A stretch of 14,919 bases of DNA from CAZESH01 sp964514665 (GTDB lineage: Bacteria; Bacillota; Bacilli; Paenibacillales; KCTC-25726), in the NCBI GenBank assembly GCA_964514665.1, contig CAZESH010000083.1, positions 1-14,919 on the forward strand, in the 5' to 3' direction. Under the pieces are notes generated by a model. It did not search any database. It had not been told where the DNA came from and saw nothing but the letters and a program-made list of their open reading frames with translations. This document shows positions 4,986-12,041 of the stretch, one piece after another. A program made the translations under genes and the position numbers. The stretch's first letter is position 1, and the number at the start of each line of letters is the position of its first letter.

Positions 4986-6176
4986 TTAATTGCCCTGCGG
5001 CATTTCCTCCAGCTTGTAGCTGACGCTTTGCTTTTGGCTCTTACGGTAAAAGGTCACTTCGATCGAATCCCCGATGTGCTTGGAATCATACAAATATTTG
5101 CGCAGATCTAGGGTGGAATTCACCGGCTTGCCATCCAAAGCGACGATCACGTCATTGCTCTTGATCCCAGCCTTTTTGGCCGGCCCTGTCGCTTCGACCA
5201 CGACCACTCCCGCTTTCACCGATTTCGGAAGCAGCAGCACGTCGGTACCGGATGCGAAAGCCTGCAAATCCTCCGGATAAATGCCCAGATACGGCCTTTT
5301 CACGGTACCGTATTTTCTCAGATCGGCAAGCACCGGCTTCACCTGATCGATCGGGATGGCGAATCCCATCCCCTCCACGCCGGACTCCATGATCTTGCGG
5401 CTGTTGATGCCGATCACGCTGCCGTCCAGATTGACCAGCGCGCCGCCGCTGTTGCCGGCATTAATCGCCGCATCCGTCTGAATCACGTCAATTTCCCAAT
5501 CGGGCGTGCCGCTTCCGCTTAAGGAAACGGGAATCGTCCGGTCCGGCGAGCTGATCACGCCCACCGTGATGGTCGGCGATATCCCGAGCCCCAGCGGATT
5601 GCCGATGGCAATCGCCGTTTCTCCGGGCTTTAATTGCGCCGAACTGCCGAAATGGGCAATTCGCGAAATGCCCTTGGCATCGATCTCCAAAAGCGCCAGA
5701 TCGGTGATTTTGTCTTTCCCGATCAAGGTCGCCGTTCGTTTGTCTCCGTTTCCGAGCACAATTTCAATCTTGTCGGCGCCGTCGATCACATGCTCGTTGG
5801 TTACGATCAGCGCGCGCTGTCCGCTTCGATCGAAAATCACGCCCGAGCCGAGCATGATCGAATTGGGCTGAGATCCATTGCCGCCTCCCTTTTGGCTCAA
5901 CACGCTGACGATTGCCGGATCGATCCTCTCCACCGCATCCACAACGGCAGTTTGACCGCTGCCGCTTGTGCCCGCCGCAAGGCGAATGACGAAGATGGCG
6001 GCCAATAATACAAGCACCAGCAACAGCGCGATAAAAAAAACTCCCCAAGGAGACCCTCCGCCTCCCCGAAAGCTGCTTCTATGGCCAAAACCGCTTCTGC
6101 CGAAACCCGGTCGTCGTTGATAGAATCTGCGCCTTGCAATTTTTGGGGAATAAAAGTCGTCGCCCCAGAAGCTCAT
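4986..6176 (-). CDS. htrA: HtrA/DegP-like membrane-anchored serine protease (S1C, PDZ)
   Basis: Surface-exposed quality-control protease that degrades or refolds damaged exported proteins. The corresponding Bacillus gene at this locus is htrC/yyxA. Domains in order: a cytoplasmic Arg/Gly/Phe-rich tail (about 8-43), one transmembrane helix (about 44-66), a trypsin-like domain (about 78-285), and one PDZ domain (about 296-390, with YLGIYPEDL and GDSIEVTFYRKS). The catalytic triad is complete: H129 in TNEHVIDGA, D159 in ITDLALLEI, S243 in NAGNSGGAL. The 396-residue length is normal for the single-PDZ Gram-positive type. The ATG at 6176 has AAGGAGGGG about 8 nt upstream. It lies downstream of walJ but is separated from it by a small gene on the other strand, so it may be read from walJ, from a local promoter near 6260, or both. 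Confidence 0.95.
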   Translation of the reverse strand: MSFWGDDFYSPKIARRRFYQRRPGFGRSGFGHRSSFRGGGGSPWGVFFIALLLVLVLLAAIFVIRLAAGTSGSGQTAVVDAVERIDPAIVSVLSQKGGGNGSQPNSIMLGSGVIFDRSGQRALIVTNEHVIDGADKIEIVLGNGDKRTATLIGKDKITDLALLEIDAKGISRIAHFGSSAQLKPGETAIAIGNPLGLGISPTITVGVISSPDRTIPVSLSGSGTPDWEIDVIQTDAAINAGNSGGALVNLDGSVIGINSRKIMESGVEGMGFAIPIDQVKPVLADLRKYGTVKRPYLGIYPEDLQAFASGTDVLLLPKSVKAGVVVVEATGPAKKAGIKSNDVIVALDGKPVNSTLDLRKYLYDSKHIGDSIEVTFYRKSQKQSVSYKLEEMPQGN

Positions 6177-6236
6177 CGGCGCTCCCCTCCTTCTTGTATT
6201 ATGCCCATCTTATCGCAATTCTAGTGAATCCGATAT

Positions 6237-6265
6237 GAATATTTCCTAGCAATCCGGATTATACT
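6237..6265. promoter_or_regulatory. Candidate overlapping divergent promoter between htrA and the small plus-strand gene
   Basis: On the minus strand TATAAT (6263-6258) is a perfect -10 hexamer about 80 nt before the htrA start. On the plus strand the overlapping TATACT (6260-6265) lies about 43 nt before the 69-aa gene. Neither has a good sigma-A -35 box. Upstream on the plus strand, GAATATT (6237-6243) fits the sigma-E -35 pattern, but the 16-nt spacer and the -10 match are imperfect. This is a motif-based proposal only. Confidence 0.35.
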
Positions 6266-6307
6266 AAGTAGAAATCACCATTATTCCTGTGAGGAGAGAC
6301 TTAAACC

Positions 6308-6517
6308 ATGAGCATGCATTCCCATCTCGATGAAATCGATTGGATCGGCAAGCTGGCTGATCTAAAACAAAGCCATTATCATAATACCCTGCTGCTGACG
6401 GCGCTGATCGAGCTGTTGACGGAAAAAGAAATCATCAAAAAAAGGGAGTTTCAAAAGAAGATCGCCGAGTTGGAAGCGGAATGCCTCAACATTCCGACAC
6501 AACATCCCATAGCGTAG
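6308..6517 (+). CDS. Small hypothetical helical protein, antisense within the wal cluster
   Basis: A 69-residue soluble protein that I do not recognise. It reads MSMHSHLDEIDWIGKLADL at the start, then a hydrophobic helix NTLLLTALIELLTEK (26-40), then a charged helix IIKKREFQKKIAELEAECL (42-60). No signal peptide or membrane segment is evident. GAGGAG lies about 11 nt before the ATG, a good ribosome site. It is the only non-IS gene on the plus strand. It sits between the divergent htrA and the convergent walJ, and its last 32 bp overlap the last 32 bp of walJ. The good start signal and natural-looking helix periodicity support a real gene rather than a chance ORF. A hydrophobic-then-charged helix pair suggests a small dimerising or protein-binding factor, but that is inference. 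Confidence 0.75.
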   Translation: MSMHSHLDEIDWIGKLADLKQSHYHNTLLLTALIELLTEKEIIKKREFQKKIAELEAECLNIPTQHPIA

Positions 6518-7292
6518 GGCGATCAAAATATGTATCCATCAGCTTCAGATCCTTGTGCTTGCGCAGCACACCGTTTTCTTCTAATAGGTTATGAACCGTC
6601 AGCCTGGCTAAATCCAATAAATTGTGATCGCGGCTTAAATGCGCCAGGTATACCCGCTTGGTCTTCTCCGAAGCGATCTCGCACAGCGCTTCTGCTGCGG
6701 AAAGATTGGATAAATGACCCGTATCGCTGAGGATTCTCCGCTTGATATTCCATGGATATCGACCCACGCGCAGCATTTCCACATCATGATTGGATTCCAG
6801 AATGAGCACATCGGATTCATACAGCTTTTCCTTTACCTTCGGACTCATATAACCCAAATCGGTGGCAAGGCTGATTTTTTCATTCCCGTCGCTGAAGCAG
6901 TAGCCGACAGGATCGGCAGCGTCGTGTGAAATGGCATAGGACTCTACGGACAAGCCTGCAAAACGGATCGTCTCGCCGGTACCCATGACGATCTTCTGCT
7001 CGCCGGACAGCTCGCCGACATGGCGCTCAAGCTCACTCCAAGTTTTTTCGTTGGCATAGACGGGCAGATGATATTTTCGCGCCAAAGCGCCAAGCCCCTT
7101 GATATGATCGGAATGCTCATGGGTGACGAAAATCGCTTTAATGTCATGCGCCGCCGTTTGCCGCTCCTTGAGCAGCGCCTCGATCTTCTTCATGCTCAGT
7201 CCAACGTCAATCATCACCTTCACTTCCGGGTTTTCCACAATCAGCGAATTCCCGGTTGAACCGCTGGCCAAAACACTGAAACGTAAACTCAT
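6486..7292 (-). CDS. walJ: Metallo-beta-lactamase-fold hydrolase WalJ (YycJ)
   Basis: MBL-fold metal-dependent hydrolase of the WalRK operon, related to nucleases; it has been linked to cell-wall and chromosome-replication coordination in Bacillus and Streptococcus, but its exact substrate is uncertain. The 268-residue protein starts MSLRFSVLASGSTGNSLIVE. Metal ligands are visible: H58, H60, D62 and H63 (THEHSDH), H123 (ISHDAADP), D145 (ATDLGY) and H218 (LAHLSRDHN). The frame is open 40 codons further upstream, but the ATG at 7292 is preferred: AAGGAGA lies about 9 nt before it, and the extended version would overlap yycI. The yycI stop lies only 4 nt upstream, and the ribosome site is built from the last yycI codons, implying translational coupling. 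The 3' end overlaps the small plus-strand gene by 32 bp. Confidence 0.95.
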   Translation of the reverse strand: MSLRFSVLASGSTGNSLIVENPEVKVMIDVGLSMKKIEALLKERQTAAHDIKAIFVTHEHSDHIKGLGALARKYHLPVYANEKTWSELERHVGELSGEQKIVMGTGETIRFAGLSVESYAISHDAADPVGYCFSDGNEKISLATDLGYMSPKVKEKLYESDVLILESNHDVEMLRVGRYPWNIKRRILSDTGHLSNLSAAEALCEIASEKTKRVYLAHLSRDHNLLDLARLTVHNLLEENGVLRKHKDLKLMDTYFDRPTLWDVVSEC

Positions 7293-7296
7293 GCTT

Positions 7297-8031
7297 TTAT
7301 TTCTCCTTTTGCGGTGCAGCGACTGCTCCGGTAATGGCATGTACATAATAGACTTCTCCATGCTTGGTGCTAATCCTCCAATACGGCGCCAGCACCTGCG
7401 TTTCCGAATCAAATATTTGTCCGTGAAAGCCGAGCTGCACGTCGGTGATCACCGAATCAGCAGGCAAATAGTTGTTTTCCACCAGGCTGCTGATAGCCGT
7501 AACACTGCTCAGCACCTTCTGCTCCTTCTGTTCCGATGCGGCCATTACATCCGCATTTTGCTGCGTAAAGCCGGTGATGAAGCCCTCGCTCACAAATAGC
7601 TTAAGATTCACCTCAAACATCGGAAGATCTCTATACGTCTGGTGCAGCACGTAGACCTTTCCCGAGCTTTCAACCGTGTCCAAGTGATAGTCCTGCAGCT
7701 TGGGAATTTCCCGGGAAAATACGGCGCTGTTCCCGTCTTCGCTTAACACCCTGTTGCTGCGGACCGGCTGTTTGAGCATCCGCTCTTCTGCAGGATACCC
7801 CTGATGAAACGTGACGGTGATCTCCTGCAGTTTAGGTGTTTCCTTGGGCAGACTCGCCGCCATCCGGATATTCTTCTGTTCCATCAGCTGGCGGATGTCC
7901 TGGGTGAACTCCATGCCGCTTACGGTTTTCTTCTCCGTCTCCAGCTTGCCCATCCAAAGCTGATAGGCAAGCAGCAAATTCAAAAGTAAAAAGGCCAGGA
8001 TCAGAATCGATTTGGCACGGCCCCATTCCAT
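7297..8031 (-). CDS. yycI: WalRK regulatory membrane protein YycI
   Basis: Single-pass membrane protein that, with YycH, modulates WalK autokinase activity through transmembrane and extracytoplasmic contacts. YycHI restrain WalK in B. subtilis; the effect differs in S. aureus. The 244-residue product begins MEWGRAKSILILAFLLLNLL, giving a short cytoplasmic end and one transmembrane helix (about 7-25). An extracytoplasmic domain follows that ends with the typical YWRISTKHGEVYYVHAITGA block (about 218-237). The ATG at 8031 has GGAGGGA about 7 nt upstream. The gene follows yycH after 26 nt and is followed by walJ after 4 nt. Sequence conservation in this family is low, so the call relies on topology, the C-terminal block and operon position. 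Confidence 0.92.
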   Translation of the reverse strand: MEWGRAKSILILAFLLLNLLLAYQLWMGKLETEKKTVSGMEFTQDIRQLMEQKNIRMAASLPKETPKLQEITVTFHQGYPAEERMLKQPVRSNRVLSEDGNSAVFSREIPKLQDYHLDTVESSGKVYVLHQTYRDLPMFEVNLKLFVSEGFITGFTQQNADVMAASEQKEQKVLSSVTAISSLVENNYLPADSVITDVQLGFHGQIFDSETQVLAPYWRISTKHGEVYYVHAITGAVAAPQKEK

Positions 8032-8057
8032 ACGCTATCCCTCCTCGGCTGCTCCCA

Positions 8058-9359
8058 TTATTTCAGCACATCCAGCTCGCCGTCATGTAATTCCACGGCC
8101 CATACAGGAATCAAATCGACATAATTGCCGCTGATCTCCGCACGATAAGCGGGAAAAACAGAGGCAATCCTGCTTTTATTTGCATAACGGCCAATTCGTT
8201 TTTGCAGCGCTTCGCCTCCCTGAAGCACGCCGTTTCTTTCCTCCACGCTTTTCGGATCGAGCGTGATCAGCGACCGTTCATAATCGGAAACGGCGCCCTT
8301 CTGCATCACCAGCTTGATATAGCCGAAATTGATATCGCCGGTATTGATGACCGGATACGATTCGGGAAACGGGCGGACATACTGGCGGAAAATGATCGTC
8401 TGTCCACCGTCCTGCAGCCCGCGATTGACGGCATACAGCTGATATTTGCTGTTCCAGCCCCCGTGCTGATTGATAAACTGGACTGCGGCGTACATATCGT
8501 CCTCGGTGTTGTGTCCGCTGTCAACCGGTGCGATCGAATCGGAGAACACCATCCACTTTTGTTCATTGTTGATCTGCATGCCCCTTTTGCCGTCCGTATA
8601 GATTTCCGTTCCATCCTTCTCCTGGATGTTGCGCGTGATCGCCGGATCGGAAAACAGGCTGTTCTCCATCTGCTCGGGCGTAATCGAAGTATAGCTGTAG
8701 CGCAGCCGCTTCATGCTGATATCCTGCAGGGGAATATAGTAGTCGCCGGTTTTCGATTGATAGCCGTGTCCCGATTCAGCCCAATACGTACCGAAGCCGA
8801 CGAAGGTTTCAATATCCTTTTCGGTGATGTTGGCATTGGAGGCTTCATATACAACCGGGCTGTTATCGGAAAAGAAATAAATGTGCACTTCCTGATTGTC
8901 GTTGACAAGCAGCCAAATCCGGTTGATCTTGTCGCTTTCGTACAGCGTATCACCCTTGATTTGCAAAATCCCGTGCAGCAAGCTCAAGGAAATGCCGCTG
9001 TGATAGCGAATTTCCACGCCTTTATAGTTCTTTCTGTACTGCTCCCAATCTTTGCTCCAGTTGTTGGTCACATGCAGTCCTTCGAAAGCTCTCTCATCCT
9101 TTAACGTATTGTAGATCAGGTTGAAAAAAGTCATGTCCGGGTACAGCACCGTATGCCGGTCCTCTCCAAAATGCAGCACGATCTCATTGGGGTTGATCAG
9201 ATTTTCCAGCTTTTCCTGCGTTCCCATCTTTTGCGTTTCGATATATTCACTTTCATTGATCGCTTCAAAATGTGGAGTACTGTAGGCCAGGATATAGCTC
9301 TGTCCCAAGCTTGCAAAAACCAGAACAATCAGCACGAAGGTTTTGACCTTCTCCCTCAA
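8058..9359 (-). CDS. yycH: WalRK regulatory membrane protein YycH
   Basis: Extracytoplasmic regulator of the WalK sensor kinase that forms a complex with YycI and WalK. The 433-residue protein is close to the B. subtilis family length (about 450). It has one N-terminal membrane helix (about 6-25, VKTFVLIVLVFASLGQSYIL), then a large extracytoplasmic domain of mixed alpha/beta character that carries no catalytic motif. The TTG start at 9359 is chosen because it overlaps the walK stop as TTGA, the N-terminus is family-like, and GGAAGGAAG lies about 9-12 nt upstream. The 4-nt overlap implies translational coupling to walK. A TTG start with stop-codon overlap probably keeps YycH output tied to, and below, WalK. 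Confidence 0.93.
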   Translation of the reverse strand: MREKVKTFVLIVLVFASLGQSYILAYSTPHFEAINESEYIETQKMGTQEKLENLINPNEIVLHFGEDRHTVLYPDMTFFNLIYNTLKDERAFEGLHVTNNWSKDWEQYRKNYKGVEIRYHSGISLSLLHGILQIKGDTLYESDKINRIWLLVNDNQEVHIYFFSDNSPVVYEASNANITEKDIETFVGFGTYWAESGHGYQSKTGDYYIPLQDISMKRLRYSYTSITPEQMENSLFSDPAITRNIQEKDGTEIYTDGKRGMQINNEQKWMVFSDSIAPVDSGHNTEDDMYAAVQFINQHGGWNSKYQLYAVNRGLQDGGQTIIFRQYVRPFPESYPVINTGDINFGYIKLVMQKGAVSDYERSLITLDPKSVEERNGVLQGGEALQKRIGRYANKSRIASVFPAYRAEISGNYVDLIPVWAVELHDGELDVLK

Positions 9360-11191
9360 GCCGGTTCACTTCCTTCCTGTTGGAGCGGCAGCACGAACGT
9401 AACGCTGGTGCCCTTGCCCAGCTCCGACTCGATCGCGATCGCGCCTCCGTGCGCACGAATAATTTCCCGGGCAATAGACAGGCCCAGGCCTGTCCCTCCC
9501 ATGCTGCGGGATCTCGCCTTATCTGCACGGTAGAAGCGATCGAAGATTTTTTGCAGGTCCTTCTTCGGAATGCCGATTCCGGTATCGGCGATCGTAACCG
9601 AAATCTGCTGCTCCATCGGGCGTTTGACCATAATCTCGATCATTCCGCCTTCCTGCGTATATTTAATGGCATTGGATACGAGGTTGTCCAGCACCTGGTC
9701 GATTTGATCGGGATCAAGCATGACAGGCGGAAGATTTCCGTCGGCATGCACGCTGATTTCGATCAGCTTTTGACGCAGCTGAAAAGAGAAGCGGTCGGCC
9801 ACTTCCTCCAGCATCGTATACATATCCGTCGGTTCTTTGGTCAATACCTCCTGCTTGTTGTCAAGACGGGAAAGCTGCAGCAGGTCGGTAACCAAGCGGA
9901 TCATGCGCTCCGCTTCATTGCGCGTCACGGTGACAAACTTGCGAGAAAGCGCCGGGTCCTCAATGGCCCCGTCATCGAGCGCTTCCAGATAGCTTTTGAT
10001 CGTGGTCAGCGGCGTGCGCAGCTCATGCGAGACGTTGGCCACGAATTCCTTGCGCGATTGCTCGAGCTTCTCCTGCTCGGTCACATCCTGCAGCACCGCT
10101 ATCGTTCCGGTAACCCCTTTGCCTCTCCTGTGAATCGGCGTAAAGGTGACGCGGATTTGCAGCGGCTCCTCGTCCTTTTGGCTCAATTCGATCATCGTTG
10201 TCTTGTTTTCACCGAGCACATACTTTCCGGTCTGCTCCTTCATCATTCCGAGCACATCGGCGATGTCGATGTCGTGCAAGTCCTCTTCCTGGAGCTTCAG
10301 CATCCGCTTTGCTTTCGAATTGGCGACAATCACCTTGCCCAAATTATCGGTGGCAATCACGCCGTCGCTCATATTGGCCAAAATGGAGGAGAGCTTCTCT
10401 TTCTCCTCTTCGTTTAAGGACAGGGCTTCCTTCAAACGGTTGGTCATATTGTTAAAGGCGTAGCCAAGCTGGCCGATCTCGTCATGGCTGACGACATTCA
10501 CCTGGCGGTTGAAATCCCCTTCCGCCATCACCGTCGCCTGCTTGGTAATCTCTTTAATCGGGTTGGTGATCGTATGCGCGAGAATCACGCCGAGGAAAAC
10601 GGTAAGCACAAGGGCAATCAGCGTTCCGGAAACGAATATGCGATTGATCGACTTGATGCGGTCGAACAAATCCTCCATCGAGGCCACCATATATACGGCC
10701 CCCAGTACCTTGCCCCCGCCGCCGATCGGCATCGCGAGCACCTTATAGCGGATGCCGGCTGCGTCGACGATCGTTCCCGAGTCGACCTTGATTCCCTGCA
10801 GCGCCCGGCTGACTTCGGTTTGCGTCGTCTTCTGTCCGACCAGCACGCGATTTTTCAGCGATGTCGTACTTAGAATGATTCCGTTTGAATCGATGATTTG
10901 AATTTCCGCTTTGCTGATCGTGTTTAAATTTTTGACGACCTCTTCCAGATCCTGTTGAAAGTTTTTGCCTTCGGTGTTTTTTCCCTCTTGATTGGCTTCA
11001 AGATAAGGCTCGACAAATTTGGTCAGCAGTTCAACCTGATTGTTCAGCGACTGGGAAAACGTGTTTTCGAACGTATTCTCCAGCGTTTTGACAAAATAAA
11101 CGCCGATCAGCTGCATCGCAATCAGAATAAGCAGCACATAGATAATGATAAAGCGAGCCTGGATGGTCTGAAAGAAGCGGACCTTCCCCAT
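9356..11191 (-). CDS. walK: Essential cell-wall sensor histidine kinase WalK (YycG)
   Basis: Membrane histidine kinase that phosphorylates WalR to control autolysins and peptidoglycan turnover; often essential. Domains of the 611-residue protein: TM1 (about 13-34), an extracytoplasmic Cache/PDC-like sensor (about 36-182, with SKAEIQIIDSNGIILSTT), TM2 (about 184-206), HAMP (about 206-258), PAS (about 262-372), HisKA with phospho-acceptor H389 in VSHELRTPL, and HATPase_c. The last has N box DNLVSNAIKYT (502-512), G1 DTGIGIP (536-542), F box FDRFYRAD (550-557) and G2 GGTGLGLS (565-572). All catalytic boxes are intact. The PAS positions that bind zinc through histidine in S. aureus WalK are N273 and Q368 here. 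The ATG at 11191 starts 3 nt after the walR stop, and its ribosome site GGGAGG lies inside the last walR codons. Confidence 0.98.
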   Translation of the reverse strand: MGKVRFFQTIQARFIIIYVLLILIAMQLIGVYFVKTLENTFENTFSQSLNNQVELLTKFVEPYLEANQEGKNTEGKNFQQDLEEVVKNLNTISKAEIQIIDSNGIILSTTSLKNRVLVGQKTTQTEVSRALQGIKVDSGTIVDAAGIRYKVLAMPIGGGGKVLGAVYMVASMEDLFDRIKSINRIFVSGTLIALVLTVFLGVILAHTITNPIKEITKQATVMAEGDFNRQVNVVSHDEIGQLGYAFNNMTNRLKEALSLNEEEKEKLSSILANMSDGVIATDNLGKVIVANSKAKRMLKLQEEDLHDIDIADVLGMMKEQTGKYVLGENKTTMIELSQKDEEPLQIRVTFTPIHRRGKGVTGTIAVLQDVTEQEKLEQSRKEFVANVSHELRTPLTTIKSYLEALDDGAIEDPALSRKFVTVTRNEAERMIRLVTDLLQLSRLDNKQEVLTKEPTDMYTMLEEVADRFSFQLRQKLIEISVHADGNLPPVMLDPDQIDQVLDNLVSNAIKYTQEGGMIEIMVKRPMEQQISVTIADTGIGIPKKDLQKIFDRFYRADKARSRSMGGTGLGLSIAREIIRAHGGAIAIESELGKGTSVTFVLPLQQEGSEPA

Positions 11192-11194
11192 GAA

Positions 11195-11911
11195 TTAAAA
11201 GCCTCCCGATTTGGAATTTCGCATCATGTACCCAAGTCCCCTTCTGGTTATGATAAACTCCGGCTTGCTCGGGTCGTCTTCGATCTTCTCCCGCAGACGC
11301 CGGATCGTCACATCGACCGTGCGCATATCGCCCAAATATTCAAAGCCCCACACAACTTGCAGCAGATGCTCGCGGGTCATCACTTTGCCCGAATTTTTGG
11401 CCATATAATGGATCAGCTCAAACTCCCGATGGGTCAGGTCCAGCGCCGCGTCGTCTTTATAAACCACGTACATGTCGCTGTCTATCAGCAGGTTGGCAAT
11501 GCGGATGCCCTGCTGCTCCTCGGGCTCCGGCGGATTGGATACCGTCTTGTTCTGTCTGCGCAAATGGGCTTTTACCCTCGCCACGATCTCCCGCATGCTG
11601 AACGGTTTGGTCACATAATCGTCCGCACCCATTTCCAGACCGAGCACCTTGTCCAGCTCCGTATCCTTGGCAGTTAGCATGATAATCGGTGTATTCAAAT
11701 GCGCCCGAACCTCGCGGCAAACATCCATTCCATCTTTAACGGGCAGCATCAAATCCAGTAAAATCAAGTCCGGCTTCTCCGACAGCGCCAGCTCGACCGC
11801 AGTTCCTCCGTCAAAAGCGCAGATCACCTGGTGACCCTCTTTTTCCAGATTGAATTTGAGTATATCGGCAATCGGCTGTTCGTCATCCACCACAAGTATT
11901 TTCCCGAACAT
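11195..11911 (-). CDS. walR: Cell-wall response regulator WalR (YycF), OmpR/PhoB family
   Basis: DNA-binding response regulator that activates or represses autolysin and cell-wall genes when phosphorylated by WalK. The 238-residue protein has a receiver domain (1-120) with acidic pocket D9/D10, phospho-acceptor D53 (LLDLMLPVKDG), T80 (MLTAKD) and K102 (YVTKPF). A short Pro/Glu-rich linker follows (about 124-135), then a winged-helix domain (about 136-232) with LTHREFELIHYM, the recognition helix DMRTVDVTIRRLREKI (195-210) and the wing motif RRGLGYMM. T101, the site phosphorylated by the PrkC/Stk1 kinase in Bacillus and Staphylococcus, is present. The ATG at 11911 has AAGGGGAG about 11 nt upstream. 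It is the first gene of the wal operon, with an extended -10 promoter in front and a terminator isolating it from the M23 peptidase gene. Confidence 0.98.
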   Translation of the reverse strand: MFGKILVVDDEQPIADILKFNLEKEGHQVICAFDGGTAVELALSEKPDLILLDLMLPVKDGMDVCREVRAHLNTPIIMLTAKDTELDKVLGLEMGADDYVTKPFSMREIVARVKAHLRRQNKTVSNPPEPEEQQGIRIANLLIDSDMYVVYKDDAALDLTHREFELIHYMAKNSGKVMTREHLLQVVWGFEYLGDMRTVDVTIRRLREKIEDDPSKPEFIITRRGLGYMMRNSKSGGF

Positions 11912-11954
11912 GAATCCACACGCTCCCCTTGATGGTCTGATTCTCTACTTAACT

Positions 11955-11983
11955 ATTTTACCATACCTTTATAGACTTCTATG
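11955..11983 (-). promoter_or_regulatory. Probable walR operon promoter (extended -10)
   Basis: On the minus strand TATGGTAAAATAG contains the -10 hexamer TAAAAT (11960-11955) preceded by the extended element TGG. The position 17 bp upstream (CATAGA, 11983-11978) is a poor -35, which an extended -10 can compensate for. It lies just after the M23-gene terminator and about 44 nt before the walR start. The same TATGGTAAA(A/G)TAGT core recurs before the M23 peptidase gene. Confidence 0.55.
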
Positions 11984-12029
11984 AAAAAATATAAAAAGCG
12001 CCTACCGGCAAAAACTGCCGATAAACGCT
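11984..12029 (-). terminator. Rho-independent terminator of the M23 peptidase gene
   Basis: On the minus strand a 14-bp stem (12029-12016 with 12010-11997, including three G-U pairs and the core TCGGCA/TGCCGG) encloses a 5-nt GTTTT loop. It is followed by TTTTTATATTTTTT. It begins 13 nt past the peptidase stop codon and cleanly separates that gene from walR. Confidence 0.93.
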
Positions 12030-12041
12030 CACAATGTTGGT

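Noticed and set aside
7293..7412. N-terminal extension of WalJ by 40 residues
   Set aside because: It would overlap the yycI coding region. The internal ATG has a good ribosome site and the canonical MSLRFSVLASGS start.
8202..9104. Long plus-strand ORF (300 aa) antisense to yycH, and a similar 345-aa one antisense to walK at 9380-10417
   Set aside because: They are shadows of real minus-strand genes with recognised domains. They have no ribosome sites, and their composition is typical of reverse-frame translation.
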